Source of the DNA: Bog-159 sp035602155
GTDB lineage: Bacteria > Acidobacteriota > Terriglobia > Bryobacterales > Bryobacteraceae
Reading direction: 5' to 3'
Assembly (NCBI GenBank): GCA_035602155.1
Contig: DATNMW010000133.1
Span: forward strand, 1 to 64,000
Length of the DNA stretch: 64,000 bases
Made by a program: the position numbers and the translations under genes. Below, in pieces: positions 53,514 through 62,551 of this stretch; position 1 is the first letter of the stretch; the number at the start of each line of letters is the position of its first letter. The notes under the pieces are model-generated. The model did no database searches. It had not been told where the DNA came from and worked only from the letters and a program-made list of their open reading frames with translations.

Positions 53514-53912
53514 TTACCGCTTGGAGAACTGGAAGCGCTTGCGCGCACCCTTTTGGCCGTACTTCTTGCGTTCATGCTGGCGCGGGTCGCGGGTCAGAAA
53601 ACCAAGCTTCTTGAGCCGCGACCGCAGCTCCACGTTGAACTCGCAAAGGGCACGGGCGATGCCGTGACGGGCGGCGCCGGCTTGGCCGGAAATACCTCCA
53701 CCGTCAATGCGCATCAGGATATCGAATTTGTCGGCCGTCTCGGTCGCCAGCAGGGGCTGGCGCACGGAGGCGCGGGCGGCCTCGGTGGAGAAGTAATTCT
53801 CGAAGGCCCTGCCGTTGATGGTTAGATCGCCCTTGCCGGGCCGAAGAATCACGCGAGCCACCGATTCCTTACGGCGGCCGGTACCAATATATTGAACGAT
53901 GCTTGCTGCCAC
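53514..53912 (-). CDS. rpsI: 30S ribosomal protein S9
   Basis: A 132-residue basic protein: YIGTGRRKESVARVILRPGK at the start, GGGISGQAGAARHGIARAL in the middle, and the conserved C-terminal RKRFQFSKR, which reaches the ribosomal P site. It follows rplM by 14 bp. Confidence 0.97.
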   Translation of the reverse strand: MAASIVQYIGTGRRKESVARVILRPGKGDLTINGRAFENYFSTEAARASVRQPLLATETADKFDILMRIDGGGISGQAGAARHGIARALCEFNVELRSRLKKLGFLTRDPRQHERKKYGQKGARKRFQFSKR

Positions 53913-53926
53913 TAATAAACCTTTCG

Positions 53927-54382
53927 TTATTTGACGGCGTTATTGATAGCGTTATTGACAGCCATGGCGGTGGGCTTCTGCGCCGCATGCGGGTGCTTCT
54001 CACCCGCGTAGACCTTCAGCTTGCGGTACATCTGCTTGCCGAGCTTGGTCTTGGGAAGCATGCCCTGAATGGCCTCTTCAATCATGCGGGCGGGCCGCGT
54101 CGCGCGCACGCGCCGTGCACTGGTTTCCACCAGCCCGCCGGGATAACCCGTGAAATGCCGGTAGACCTTCTTTTCGTCTTTCCGGCCGGTAAGCCGCACT
54201 TTGGCGGCGTTGACGACCACTACGTGATCGCCTGTATCCAGGAACGGAGTAAAAATCGCTTTATGCTTGCCCATCAAGAGCATGGCAGCCTTGCTGGCAA
54301 GTTTGCCGAGCACTACATTTTCGGCATCCAGCACATGCCACTGGCGTTCGATCCCGTTCTTGGAAGGGAACTGAGTACTCAT
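53927..54382 (-). CDS. rplM: 50S ribosomal protein L13
   Basis: A 151-residue protein: RQWHVLDAENVVLGKLAS, HKAIFTPFLDTGDHVVVVNA and GMLPKTKLGKQMYRKLKVY match L13. It is the first gene of the ribosomal cluster that continues into rpsI and rpsB. The ATG at 54382 is preferred over 54388 from the family start. Confidence 0.97.
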   Translation of the reverse strand: MSTQFPSKNGIERQWHVLDAENVVLGKLASKAAMLLMGKHKAIFTPFLDTGDHVVVVNAAKVRLTGRKDEKKVYRHFTGYPGGLVETSARRVRATRPARMIEEAIQGMLPKTKLGKQMYRKLKVYAGEKHPHAAQKPTAMAVNNAINNAVK

Positions 54383-54503
54383 TGACACACGTCTCCACTT
54401 CGTCGCTTCAAACTATTTAGAGTACCCAAACCGGGGGGCAAAAGTCAAATCGCGCACACACCGGATCCCGGTCGTACTGACCGCCAGGCCACTAGGGCCT
54501 GTC

Positions 54504-55157
54504 CTACTTCGTCGTGGTCAGGTTGTGCTCGATGGCGAATTTGACCAGCCCCACCAGATCGTGAATGTTGAGCTTGCGCATCAGGCTGGCGCGGTAGGTG
54601 TCCACCGTCTTGGGGCTGATATCCAGCAGATTGGCAATCTCCTTGGCGCGCAGACCGTTCACCAGGTGGAAAAACACATCGTGCTCGCGCCGGCTGAGAT
54701 GCGCCAAGGGGTCGTCGGCCTGCGCTTCGCGCGTGGATGGCAGCAGGCCTGCGACCTTCAGTAGAGGCGACACGTACACGCCGCCGTCGCGAATGTAGCT
54801 GATGGCGTCGGTCAAATGGCGGGGTGGCCCGTCCTTTAGCAGGTAGCCGTCCACGCCAACCTTCATAGCTTCCCGGATAGCGCTCTCTTCGCGGCTGATA
54901 GTCAGGATGATGCAACGCGTAGGCACGCCCGTCTCGCGGACTTTGCGCACCACCTCCACACCCGAAAGCTTCGGCATGTGCAGGTCGAGCAGAGCGAAAT
55001 CCGGCTTCAGCGAGCGAATAGTTTCCAGCGCCGTCAGGCCGTCGGCGCACTGCGCGACAACCTGCAATTCGCGGCTCTGGCACACCAGCACCAGGCCTTC
55101 GCGAATGATGGCTTGATCCTCGGCTATGACGACCGTCGTTGGTTTGGAGTTAGGCAT
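54504..55157 (-). CDS. NarL/LuxR-family response regulator
   Basis: A 217-residue regulator: receiver with acceptor D58 (FALLDLHMPK), acidic pair ED, Lys in YLLKDGPP, then a LuxR-type helix-turn-helix (LSRREHDVFFHLVNGLRAKE). It overlaps the kinase gene upstream by 8 bp, so they are a pair. Targets unknown. Confidence 0.93.
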   Translation of the reverse strand: MPNSKPTTVVIAEDQAIIREGLVLVCQSRELQVVAQCADGLTALETIRSLKPDFALLDLHMPKLSGVEVVRKVRETGVPTRCIILTISREESAIREAMKVGVDGYLLKDGPPRHLTDAISYIRDGGVYVSPLLKVAGLLPSTREAQADDPLAHLSRREHDVFFHLVNGLRAKEIANLLDISPKTVDTYRASLMRKLNIHDLVGLVKFAIEHNLTTTK

Positions 55158-56007
55158 GGATCACCGGAAAGGAAATGGTCAATTTGGCGCCTTCGGGAGT
55201 GCTTCGCGTCTGCAGGTCGCCGTCCAACTGGCGCGCCAAATCGCGCATGGATCGCAAACCGATACCCGCCGGCCGGGCGGGGTCCGCCGGCGCGCGAAAA
55301 CCGGATCCGTCGTCGGCCACTTCTAGCGCGATACGGCCGCCTTCCTCGCTTAGCGACATACGCACGCGGCGGGCATCGGCATGCTGGATGACGTTCGAGA
55401 TGCCCTCCTGCGCCACCAAATAAATCGCCCGGCGCATCTCCGGCGGCGGCTCCGCGGAAATCGGGCGCAGATCCAGGGTGGCCGCAAACTTCTCGGATAT
55501 TCCCGAAGCTTCCCAGAGATCGCGCAAAGCTTCCACCAGCGATTGCGTTTGCCAGGCCGGCACATACAGCCGCCGCGACACGCCGCGCACTTGTTCCAAG
55601 GCGGCACTGGCCAGCGCCGCGATGCGGTTCAGATTCTTGCGCACAGACTCGGGCGCGTCGCGCAACGACTCTTCCAGCAGGCTGGCGTGGACATGGATTC
55701 CAGCCAGCGACTGTCCCACTCCGGTATGCAGCTCGCGGCCTAGCCGCTGGCGCTCCGCTTCGAGCGAATCCGCCAGGATTGCGCCGATGTTTCTCGGGGC
55801 GTTCCTGGCGCGGGCGCGAAGATCGCGGTCCGCTTCGACCAGACGAAAGTAATTGCGCGAGGTGCGAAGCTGCATGGAAGCCAGTCGCTGCAACTCCTGG
55901 CAGGAAACTAGAGGATCCCCTGCGTCCGCCATTTGCTGTAGCCGGCGTACATGATAGCCTGAGTCGATTTGCAAGAACCCCGAGGCCAATTGAGTCGATC
56001 CCTCCAA
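55150..56007 (-). CDS. NarX-type sensor kinase without membrane segment
   Basis: A 285-residue kinase. The N-terminal 70 residues are helical with no known sensor fold. The DHp helix has GRELHTGVGQSLAGIH with H94; the usual HD is HT. The ATPase boxes are complete (VAQEGISNVIQHADA, DDGSGF, GIGLRSMRDL). It is paired with the downstream regulator by an 8-bp overlap. The signal is unknown. Confidence 0.88.
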   Translation of the reverse strand: MEGSTQLASGFLQIDSGYHVRRLQQMADAGDPLVSCQELQRLASMQLRTSRNYFRLVEADRDLRARARNAPRNIGAILADSLEAERQRLGRELHTGVGQSLAGIHVHASLLEESLRDAPESVRKNLNRIAALASAALEQVRGVSRRLYVPAWQTQSLVEALRDLWEASGISEKFAATLDLRPISAEPPPEMRRAIYLVAQEGISNVIQHADARRVRMSLSEEGGRIALEVADDGSGFRAPADPARPAGIGLRSMRDLARQLDGDLQTRSTPEGAKLTISFPVIHA

Positions 56008-56160
56008 TTTTCCCAGCGAAGGCTTAAAGGAATAGTCTTACACAGAATTGCCATCTATGATGCACCGCTGCGATCCTAGATGTACTTAGTACCTCAGTGA
56101 GATTCTTAGTACTTGCTCCGCCATCTCCCCGCGATTAAGGTAGGAGTGTCCAGTCTCACT

Positions 56161-56565
56161 ATGTTCTTTCAGCGATTGGCGGTGGTGATCGGAGGTTTTG
56201 CCGCAGGTGCGCTCGTCCGGCGTTGGCAGGCGCACGACGCCGCGGCCCCACGGCGCTCGCTCGACAGGCTGTCCAGGGAGTGGAAAGCGCAGGTGCGCGC
56301 CCACGATTACCGGATCAGCCGGCTGGAAGCGCGGTCCGAGGCGCACGAAGCCAAACTGGCGGAGGTGCCATCCACCGCGCAGATTGTCTCCGCGATGGAC
56401 GAACTGCTGGGCAAGGCAATGTCGGGATTGGATGGCCGCCTCACGGCGCAGGCGCGGTCCATCGAGACGCTGCAGACCACAGTTTCGCAGACCGATGAGT
56501 TGCTGGAGCGCGTATTGGAATCGTTGGACACGTTGCGAGACCCGCCGCCGGAGGGCCGGGCTTAG
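56161..56565 (+). CDS. small membrane-anchored coiled-coil protein
   Basis: A 134-residue protein: one N-terminal hydrophobic helix (FFQRLAVVIGGFAAGALVRR) and then a coiled coil with heptad spacing (RLEARSEAHEAKLAEVPSTA, then SIETLQTTVSQTDELLERVL). No family was recognised. The ATG at 56161 sits just before the hydrophobic helix. It is divergent from the kinase-regulator pair. Confidence 0.62.
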   Translation: MFFQRLAVVIGGFAAGALVRRWQAHDAAAPRRSLDRLSREWKAQVRAHDYRISRLEARSEAHEAKLAEVPSTAQIVSAMDELLGKAMSGLDGRLTAQARSIETLQTTVSQTDELLERVLESLDTLRDPPPEGRA

Positions 56566-56706
56566 CTGGCCGGCATATGCCGGGAGGCCGTCCTCACAGA
56601 CGAGCCTGCGACGAAAATGCTCTTCCAGGTTATCGGCGGTCGTGCCGTTCCCGAGTAGGTGCGCGCTGCCGGGGGCGATGAATAAGAATGTTGCAAAGGC
56701 CGCCGC

Positions 56707-57636
56707 TTAGCGCGCCAACAAGCGCTCCAGATTGCCGCCTAGAATCAGGCTGGCGTGGTCCGCGGCGATCTCGATGTCGCCCAACGCATGTATCTGCGTC
56801 TGAAAGATCTGCGCGTGCCATCCGCGCGGGAAGAACGACGAGTCCGACCCGAACAACAGCCGCCGCGGGCCGGCTACCTCCAGCGCCTTGCGGAAGACGT
56901 CTTTCAGATCCAGCCGCTGGGGTTGGTAGCGTATCCAGCTATTACTGCTGGAAGTATCCAGATACACGTTGGGACAGAGATCGCAGAGCATGAGTGCCTC
57001 GCGAAAGTAGCCCGCGCCAAAGTGCGGTATCACAAAATTCACGCGGGGGAACTCCATCGCCACGGGATGCAGGTCGATGGGATTGGAATAGCGCATGTCG
57101 AACAGAGAGGGAAGTCCCAGCTTCCGCCGTACGCCCACCGTGAGCACGCCGCAGTGCACGAAAACGACAGTGCCGGGATGCGCGGCGGCGGCTTCAAAGA
57201 CGGGCCGTACGTGTGGGTCCGCAATCGAATAGCGATGCATGGCCGGAAACAGGCAAACCCCTTGCAGCAGGCCGCCGGCCAAGGCTTCCTGCACGCGTTC
57301 GACGCCACCCGAGGCTATTGGATTAACCATGAAGAAGCCCCAAAAGCGATCAGGATGCAGGCGCACGGCGGCGGCCACCGAGTCTTCGTCTCCCGGAACG
57401 CTGGCGATGAGCGCGGCCTTCGCCACGCTGTATTCATCCAGATTCCGTTTCCAGGCTGCCGCGAGATCTTCGCAACTTGCGGGGATGCGCCATTCCAACC
57501 TGCGGCCCAGTTCGTCCACATCGATCGGGCCCACCGCACCCTGGCTGCTTTCGCCCGCCAGCCGTGCGAAGAAGGCGGGCGAGAAAAAGTGCACATGCGC
57601 GTCGCAGACGAGGAAATCACCCCATGGTGTTTGCAT
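56707..57636 (-). CDS. amidohydrolase-2 family protein
   Basis: A 309-residue TIM-barrel hydrolase or decarboxylase. The first metal pair is in DAHVHF (residues 12-17); VFVHCGVL and VIPHFGAGYF carry further histidines and LLFGSDSSFFPRG the Asp. Relatives include ACMSD-type decarboxylases and lactonases. The substrate is unknown. Its first 20 bp overlap the response regulator gene upstream, so regulator and enzyme are co-translated. Confidence 0.85.
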   Translation of the reverse strand: MQTPWGDFLVCDAHVHFFSPAFFARLAGESSQGAVGPIDVDELGRRLEWRIPASCEDLAAAWKRNLDEYSVAKAALIASVPGDEDSVAAAVRLHPDRFWGFFMVNPIASGGVERVQEALAGGLLQGVCLFPAMHRYSIADPHVRPVFEAAAAHPGTVVFVHCGVLTVGVRRKLGLPSLFDMRYSNPIDLHPVAMEFPRVNFVIPHFGAGYFREALMLCDLCPNVYLDTSSSNSWIRYQPQRLDLKDVFRKALEVAGPRRLLFGSDSSFFPRGWHAQIFQTQIHALGDIEIAADHASLILGGNLERLLAR

Positions 57637-58297
57637 TGGGTTTGTTCCAGTGCATCAGACCGGCCGCCAAAGCCATTTGGGTGACGCCGGCCACATTGTT
57701 GACGCCCAGCTTCTTCATAAGCATCTTCCGGTAACCGCGCACCGTTTGCAGACCCAGGTCGAGCAGCACCGCGATATCCTTGCTGGTCTTGCCTTCGGCC
57801 ACCAGCCGCAGCACCTGCAATTCGCGCGGCGAGAGGGTGTTCAGAGGCGACTGACTGCTGGCGGTCCGCAGATCGCCGGCCTGGATGCGGGTCAGCAGGC
57901 TGTCGGATACCTGTGAACTGAGGTACGACCCGCCGCGGGCCACCGTACGCAGGGCGTCGATCAGATCCCCCGAGGAGGCCCGCTTAAGCACGAAAGCGCG
58001 GGCGCCCGAGCGGATGGCGCTGACCACCGAATTCTCATCGTCGTAAATCGAGAGGATGACCACCCGGGTTTGCGGCGAGTGCCGCAGAATCTCGATGGTT
58101 GCCTCGATGCCGTTCACTCCGGGCAGGCCGATATCCATGACCACGAGATCGGGCCGGGACTTCTTGCAGAATTGTACTGCTTCCGTGCCGCTTCCGGCCT
58201 CGCCGACGACGCGGAATTCGGAGCTACGTTCCAGAATCGCGCGCAGACCGTCGCGCATCATCTTGTGATCGTCCACCAGCAGAATATCGTAAGCCAT
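57617..58297 (-). CDS. NarL/LuxR-family response regulator
   Basis: A 226-residue regulator: acceptor D55 (LVVMDIGLPG), acidic pair DD, Lys in AFVLKRASSG, LuxR-type helix-turn-helix (LSPRELQVLRLVAEGKTSKD). It lies 51 bp after the kinase gene and overlaps the amidohydrolase gene by 20 bp. The three genes probably form one transcript, and the enzyme may be tied to the signal sensed. Confidence 0.93.
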   Translation of the reverse strand: MAYDILLVDDHKMMRDGLRAILERSSEFRVVGEAGSGTEAVQFCKKSRPDLVVMDIGLPGVNGIEATIEILRHSPQTRVVILSIYDDENSVVSAIRSGARAFVLKRASSGDLIDALRTVARGGSYLSSQVSDSLLTRIQAGDLRTASSQSPLNTLSPRELQVLRLVAEGKTSKDIAVLLDLGLQTVRGYRKMLMKKLGVNNVAGVTQMALAAGLMHWNKPNANTMG

Positions 58298-58348
58298 ACG
58301 TAGCCCAATCGGGTTGGAGCGTCCAAGATTGCCTACCCGCCAGGAAAA

Positions 58349-59362
58349 CTACTCTTGCCCCGCCTCGGCGCGGCAAAGCGCACGCACTAAAGTTCCCTTG
58401 CCGGGCGCGCTTTCGATTTGCAGCTCGATGCCCGCCCGATCCGCGAAATGTTGCATCACCAAACGCTCCAGCCAGCCTCCCCGAAAAGTCCAATCCGCCG
58501 CATCCGGCCCCGGCGCGTTATCCCTGATTTCCAGCGCGGGACCGCTCCGCAACGACTTTAGCAATATCTCGATGGCGGAGCAACCCGTGCGCCGCGCCGC
58601 ATGGCGGGAAGCCTCCTGTGCGATGCGGTACAGGGCGGCTGCGGCCTCCGGTGAAGGTTGCGCCGTGGCATCCGCGAACACCCTCACGTTCCCGCTGAAA
58701 TCCGTGCGCAGCCGCCCCGCCAGGCGGTCCAAAGCCGCACGCAATCCAGCCCGCTCGGCGATCGCCGGATTCAACTCGCGGTTGACGTCCCTCACCAAGC
58801 CCATGACGGTGTCCAGCATGGCCTGGATTTCGCCGATGCGCTGGGGAACCGGAAGGGCGCTCTCCGCAAGGTCCATGCGCAGCAGGTCGAGTTGCAAGCC
58901 GGCGGCGCTCAAACTCTGTCCCACCCGATCGTGCAGAAGCTGGGGCAGCCGGGCGCGATCGCTTTCCAGGGCCTCAAGCGTGTGCAGGAGAACATCGCCC
59001 TCTGGCATCTCGTGGGCGATGCCGCCTGCAAAGGAGACTTCGCCGTCCGCCGACTGAACCGGGAACATGGTGATCGAAAATGCGCCGCGCCCGCCAAACC
59101 GGCCTGCCGCGGCGAGCGTCTCGCCAGTGAAGAGGCGCTCCAGGCGGCCGATCCATGAACGGCGCGCGGGCGGCGCAATCAGGTCGATGAAGCTCAGCTT
59201 CTGCAACTCCGCGGCGGCGCGGCCAAATACGCGCAGCGCGTCGCCATAGGCCGCCTCGAACGAGCCATCCCGCTTCAGCAACCAGGCACAGCCGGGACTC
59301 TGGCGGAGCAGCATCTCGCACAGCGTGGCGGCTGGCAGCGGTTTGGCAGTGGCTGGTGTCAT
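58349..59362 (-). CDS. PAS sensor kinase with degenerate ATP site
   Basis: A 337-residue soluble protein: PAS-like domain (10-115), DHp helix with H144 (LPQLLHDRVGQSLSAAG), then a divergent HATPase. The N-box reads AQEASRHAARR, so the metal-binding Asn is His. The G1 box is DNAPGPDA instead of DxGxG, and the GxGL loop is replaced by GGWLERLV. ATP binding is therefore doubtful. It may work as a phosphatase, a scaffold or a partner of another kinase. The ATG at 59362 is chosen from domain limits. It precedes a regulator with an intact acceptor Asp. Confidence 0.82.
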   Translation of the reverse strand: MTPATAKPLPAATLCEMLLRQSPGCAWLLKRDGSFEAAYGDALRVFGRAAAELQKLSFIDLIAPPARRSWIGRLERLFTGETLAAAGRFGGRGAFSITMFPVQSADGEVSFAGGIAHEMPEGDVLLHTLEALESDRARLPQLLHDRVGQSLSAAGLQLDLLRMDLAESALPVPQRIGEIQAMLDTVMGLVRDVNRELNPAIAERAGLRAALDRLAGRLRTDFSGNVRVFADATAQPSPEAAAALYRIAQEASRHAARRTGCSAIEILLKSLRSGPALEIRDNAPGPDAADWTFRGGWLERLVMQHFADRAGIELQIESAPGKGTLVRALCRAEAGQE

Positions 59363-59613
59363 CGCCTGGCGCCAACTTCGAGGGTTGGCGTATAAGCGCT
59401 CAATTCTAGCAGGTGTGCAGGGCGCCGTCACTCTAAACACAGCGAGGCTATCGTTTGTTACGCGACGACTGCAAGACGGATGCGCGCGGCCCGGCTTTGC
59501 CTGGGCACCGATGCAGGAACTGGTCGCTGACACAGCGCTCCCCCCGGCGGCAGCGCGAGGAGGGCGCACGACTTGTGGCGATCCACCCGATTCGGCTATG
59601 CTGGGTTCTCACT

Positions 59614-60135
59614 ATGCCCCACGGCTTTGACATGCACCGCGTGTTCATTTCGGCTCCCGGAGATCTGGGGCGGGAGCGCCAAGCCTGCCAGGAGGCGATT
59701 GCCGCGGTCAACGAGTCCACGGCAATGCCCGCCAAGGTCCTTCTCGTGACGGTTGGCCTCCGGGAGGACGAGCAAATTGCCGGAAGCCGGTCGATCGTAT
59801 CGGACAATGTCCGATGGTCCACCTTCTTCATTCAGGTTTTCGAGGACGATTGGGGACCGAAGAACTTGTTCCGGAAGCTGTTCTACCTGGCTGTCGAATG
59901 CCGGGACGACGCCTGCATGCCCATGCGAGAGGTGGTGGTCTGTCTGAAGGATGCACCGCACGAAACCGATCCGGAAATTCTGACGTTCCGCAAGGAGTTG
60001 CAGGACCGCGAGGATGTTCGCCTTTTCCGCTTTGCGAGCCACGATGCGCTAAAGGCGTACCTGGAGGAGGTTGCGACTGGCTGGGCGCAGGCGATCGTGC
60101 AAGCGAAGACGGCGGCCTCCGCCACCGCTTGCTGA
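59614..60135 (+). CDS. DUF4062-like protein
   Basis: A 173-residue soluble protein. It opens MPHGFDMHRVFISAPGDLGR, followed by ERQACQEAI, the pattern of DUF4062 (RVFISS-x-DL-x2-ER), a TIR/Toll-like alpha-beta fold. WSTFFIQVFEDDWGPKN and REVVVCLKDAP are the next strands. In other bacteria this domain is the N-terminal part of large NTPase proteins with suspected defence or signalling roles; here it stands alone with no NTPase. The ATG at 59614 is used; 59632 is possible. A TATGCT box lies ten bases upstream. Confidence 0.7.
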   Translation: MPHGFDMHRVFISAPGDLGRERQACQEAIAAVNESTAMPAKVLLVTVGLREDEQIAGSRSIVSDNVRWSTFFIQVFEDDWGPKNLFRKLFYLAVECRDDACMPMREVVVCLKDAPHETDPEILTFRKELQDREDVRLFRFASHDALKAYLEEVATGWAQAIVQAKTAASATAC

Positions 60136-60157
60136 AGCGAACGCCCGACCGCCGTTC

Positions 60158-60640
60158 CTACACCAGGGGGAGCGGGCGCCACTCCATATGGAAGTGCATC
60201 GCGTCTTCGCGGACGATCCGAAATCCCAGACGCTGGTGAAACCGTAGCGAACCCGGATTGAACCGGAATACCATGGAGCGGATGGGCAGTTTCGCCTGCT
60301 GCGCTTCGGCCTGCAAGCGCTGGATCAGGGCTGCGCCGATCCCCTTGCTGCGGAGATCGGGAAGAATGGCGATGTCCACTAAGTCGTACCCGTCCTCCTG
60401 GCGCGCCACCCATAGCCGCCCTATCGGACGGCTATCCAGCAGCACAATGTGATAGCAGGAGTTCGGGTACATCGCCGCGTAGGCGCCCATCTGGGTCCGG
60501 AACTGCATCTCGATCAGGGCCGCCCGCTGGGCCTCGGTTAAAGGGGCCAGCGCGAATTCCGGGCCGCGAATCGCAAAATACAAGTCGTGGAGAAACGGCT
60601 CGTCCTGCGGTAGGGCGGGGCGTACGGCCAGAAAAGACAT
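60158..60640 (-). CDS. GNAT-family N-acetyltransferase
   Basis: A 160-residue GNAT protein. The acetyl-CoA motif is LRSKGIGAALIQRLQAEAQQ, preceded by LVDIAILPD; the C-terminal RFHQRLGFRIV is typical. The substrate is unknown. It lies 68 bp after the tail-collar triplet in the same orientation; such a GNAT next to collar proteins is a layout I recall from other bacteria, so a common function is plausible. Confidence 0.88.
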   Translation of the reverse strand: MSFLAVRPALPQDEPFLHDLYFAIRGPEFALAPLTEAQRAALIEMQFRTQMGAYAAMYPNSCYHIVLLDSRPIGRLWVARQEDGYDLVDIAILPDLRSKGIGAALIQRLQAEAQQAKLPIRSMVFRFNPGSLRFHQRLGFRIVREDAMHFHMEWRPLPLV

Positions 60641-60708
60641 GTTATGGAAGGCGAACCGTGCGCGCGGCCAGTCCCAAAAAATCGGCCTAAGGACTTAACG
60701 GATATTCG

Positions 60709-61230
60709 TCATGAACGCGCCGGAAAGATCCCCTGTAGCGCGATGATCCAGTTCAAGCCGACGAACGGCATGATGTTGTTGTGCGGTTGGTTTCCCCCGA
60801 AAAGGGAAATTGCCGCGGCACTCATTGGCGTAAGCGGCGACGTCGAGGTGGAGTAGACGTTGCCAGCGGTCGACTCCGCGAAGGCATTGCCTCCCGGTGT
60901 GGACTGGGTGGCGGGGCGGGCCGCGGAATAGGGCGTATGGCTATGGATGGGAGTTTGGGAAGGAATCAGAGTTACGGCCGGCACGCCGCCCTTTTCCCCC
61001 TGGGTGTAATATTGCAGGCCGGGACTTTGCCCGAAACCGATGGCCACGTTGCCCTGCAGGTTGGGCAGGCCGAAGTTGCTCTTCCCGTCGCCGCCGTACA
61101 TCGTCCCCAGCAGTGAAAACAGCGCCGTATTTTGAAAAAGCGACAGAATCTGACCGTTGGCGAACGCCCAACCGCTGGGCGGGAAGTTGAAACCAACTAG
61201 CAATAATTGACCGACAAATGGATAGGCCAT
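60709..61230 (-). CDS. tail-collar (microcystin-dependent-type) protein 3
   Basis: A 173-residue protein: collar motif SGWAFANGQILSLFQNTALF, then MYGGDGKSNFGLPNLQGNVA, a Ser/Thr-rich middle and the C-terminal QPHNNIMPFVGLNWIIALQG. Same family as the next two genes but only moderately similar, so an old duplication. No signal peptide. Members are related to phage short-tail-fibre collar domains, yet the gene lies in no prophage. Confidence 0.9.
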   Translation of the reverse strand: MAYPFVGQLLLVGFNFPPSGWAFANGQILSLFQNTALFSLLGTMYGGDGKSNFGLPNLQGNVAIGFGQSPGLQYYTQGEKGGVPAVTLIPSQTPIHSHTPYSAARPATQSTPGGNAFAESTAGNVYSTSTSPLTPMSAAAISLFGGNQPHNNIMPFVGLNWIIALQGIFPARS

Positions 61231-61257
61231 GTTTTCTCTCTCTCCTAATTTCGGACC

Positions 61258-61752
61258 TTAGTTTTGGGTTGGGAAAATTCCCGTCAGAGCGATGCACCAG
61301 TTCATCACTAGAAAAGGCTGCCGGTTCTCGTGGGGCTGGCCCGCTCCGCTATTGCCGATGGTGGCGCCGTTCATAGCCACCAGACTGGCTGCCCCTGTGA
61401 ATAGGGCGGCGCCTCCACCGGCCACCAGAGCTCCAGAGGGCTTGGTGACATTCGCTCCCGACGCGGCCTGCAGCGGGTGGGTGTGGGCGGGCACCTCTTG
61501 CGCGACCAAAGAGTGAAACCACTCGCCACCCACCTGCCCCAAATTGATACCGTTGCCGAAGCCGACCGGAGTGCGGCCCTGCAGGTTCGGAAGCGCGAAA
61601 TTCACCCTTCCGTCCCCGCCGTAGGTTGTCCCGAGAAGCGCAAACAGCGCGTTATTCTGGTTGATCGACAAGAGCTGTCCGTTGCACATCGCCCAGCCCT
61701 GGGTCGTGTAATTCCAGGAAGCCAGCATGAGCTGGCCCATGAACGGCGTCAT
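61258..61752 (-). CDS. tail-collar (microcystin-dependent-type) protein 2
   Basis: A 164-residue protein: QGWAMCNGQLLSINQNNALF, then TYGGDGRVNFALPNLQGRTP, H in VPAHTHPLQAAS, and QPHENRQPFLVMNWCIALTG at the end. It lies 56 bp after collar protein 1 and 27 bp before collar protein 3. Each of the three has its own ribosome site. Confidence 0.92.
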   Translation of the reverse strand: MTPFMGQLMLASWNYTTQGWAMCNGQLLSINQNNALFALLGTTYGGDGRVNFALPNLQGRTPVGFGNGINLGQVGGEWFHSLVAQEVPAHTHPLQAASGANVTKPSGALVAGGGAALFTGAASLVAMNGATIGNSGAGQPHENRQPFLVMNWCIALTGIFPTQN

Positions 61753-61808
61753 TCTGTTTCTCCTTCTTTTTGTGGTCTCAATATGTACATGTCAGCCCTA
61801 TTTTACGG

Positions 61809-62324
61809 TCAGCCCTGAGCCGGGTAGACGCCAAAAAGCGAAATGATCCAGTTCAGCACCTGGTACGGCTGCAGGTTATCGTGGGGCTGGCTCCCGCCAC
61901 CGCTCTGCCCCACCATACTCGCATTCATGCCGGTCGCCGGCGTCTCATCTATGTAAACCTTCAGACCGCTGCCTACCGTTTGGTTGCCCGGGTTGTTGGC
62001 GTTGCCGGGATTCGAGGAACCCATCAGGGCGTGGTTGTGAACGGGGTATTGGCTTATTGTGAGAGGCACGCTTTCCAGGCCCCCCACCTGCCCGATGATA
62101 TAGTCGCCGCCGCCGGCCACCGACCCCTGGTGGATGGGAATGCGACCCTGCAGGTTGGGGAGGGCGAAGGTGTTTAGACCGTCTCCGCCATATGTGGTGC
62201 CAATCAGGTTGTATAACACATTGTATGCCGAAATTGAGAGGAGTTGGCCGTTACAAAACGCCCACCCCACGGGCGCGAAGTTAAAACCGACCAATCGGAC
62301 TTCCCCTACATAGGCAGTGCTCAT
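61809..62324 (-). CDS. tail-collar (microcystin-dependent-type) protein 1
   Basis: A 171-residue protein: VGWAFCNGQLLSISAYNVLY, TYGGDGLNTFALPNLQGRIP, VHNHALMGSS and QPHDNLQPYQVLNWIISLFG. First gene of the collar triplet; a promoter candidate lies at 62373-62402. The divergent neighbour is a large Ig/P-domain surface protein. Collar domains trimerise in phage fibres and may assemble cell-surface or secreted fibres here. Confidence 0.92.
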   Translation of the reverse strand: MSTAYVGEVRLVGFNFAPVGWAFCNGQLLSISAYNVLYNLIGTTYGGDGLNTFALPNLQGRIPIHQGSVAGGGDYIIGQVGGLESVPLTISQYPVHNHALMGSSNPGNANNPGNQTVGSGLKVYIDETPATGMNASMVGQSGGGSQPHDNLQPYQVLNWIISLFGVYPAQG

Positions 62325-62372
62325 CCGCGAAGCCTCCTTGAATTTCGCGCCACTTTCCTGGCGCGCCGGTGT

Positions 62373-62402
62373 AGAATATCATCCTTCCGGTTCCATTTGC
62401 AA
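62373..62402 (-). promoter_or_regulatory. candidate promoter of the collar triplet
   Basis: Minus-strand TTGCAA (62397-62402), 18-bp spacer, TATTCT (62373-62378), 49 bp before the ATG at 62324. It lies in the 227-bp gap to the divergent surface-protein gene. Confidence 0.45.
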
Positions 62403-62551
62403 GTGACATTCGATACAATTCTTCACGGAGCAACGCCGTAGCCGGGAAAATCGAATGAAGATGTGGTAGACTGTTTTCGGCTTGTCGGTACGAGCTGCCA
62501 AATTACGGGCCGGGGACCTGTAATGCGCTATCTCGCGGAGGGAAGAGAAGT

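Noticed and set aside
60709..62324. Prophage remnant
   Set aside because: Collar-domain genes alone; no integrase, capsid, terminase, tail tube or lysis gene, and no attachment-site repeats were seen.
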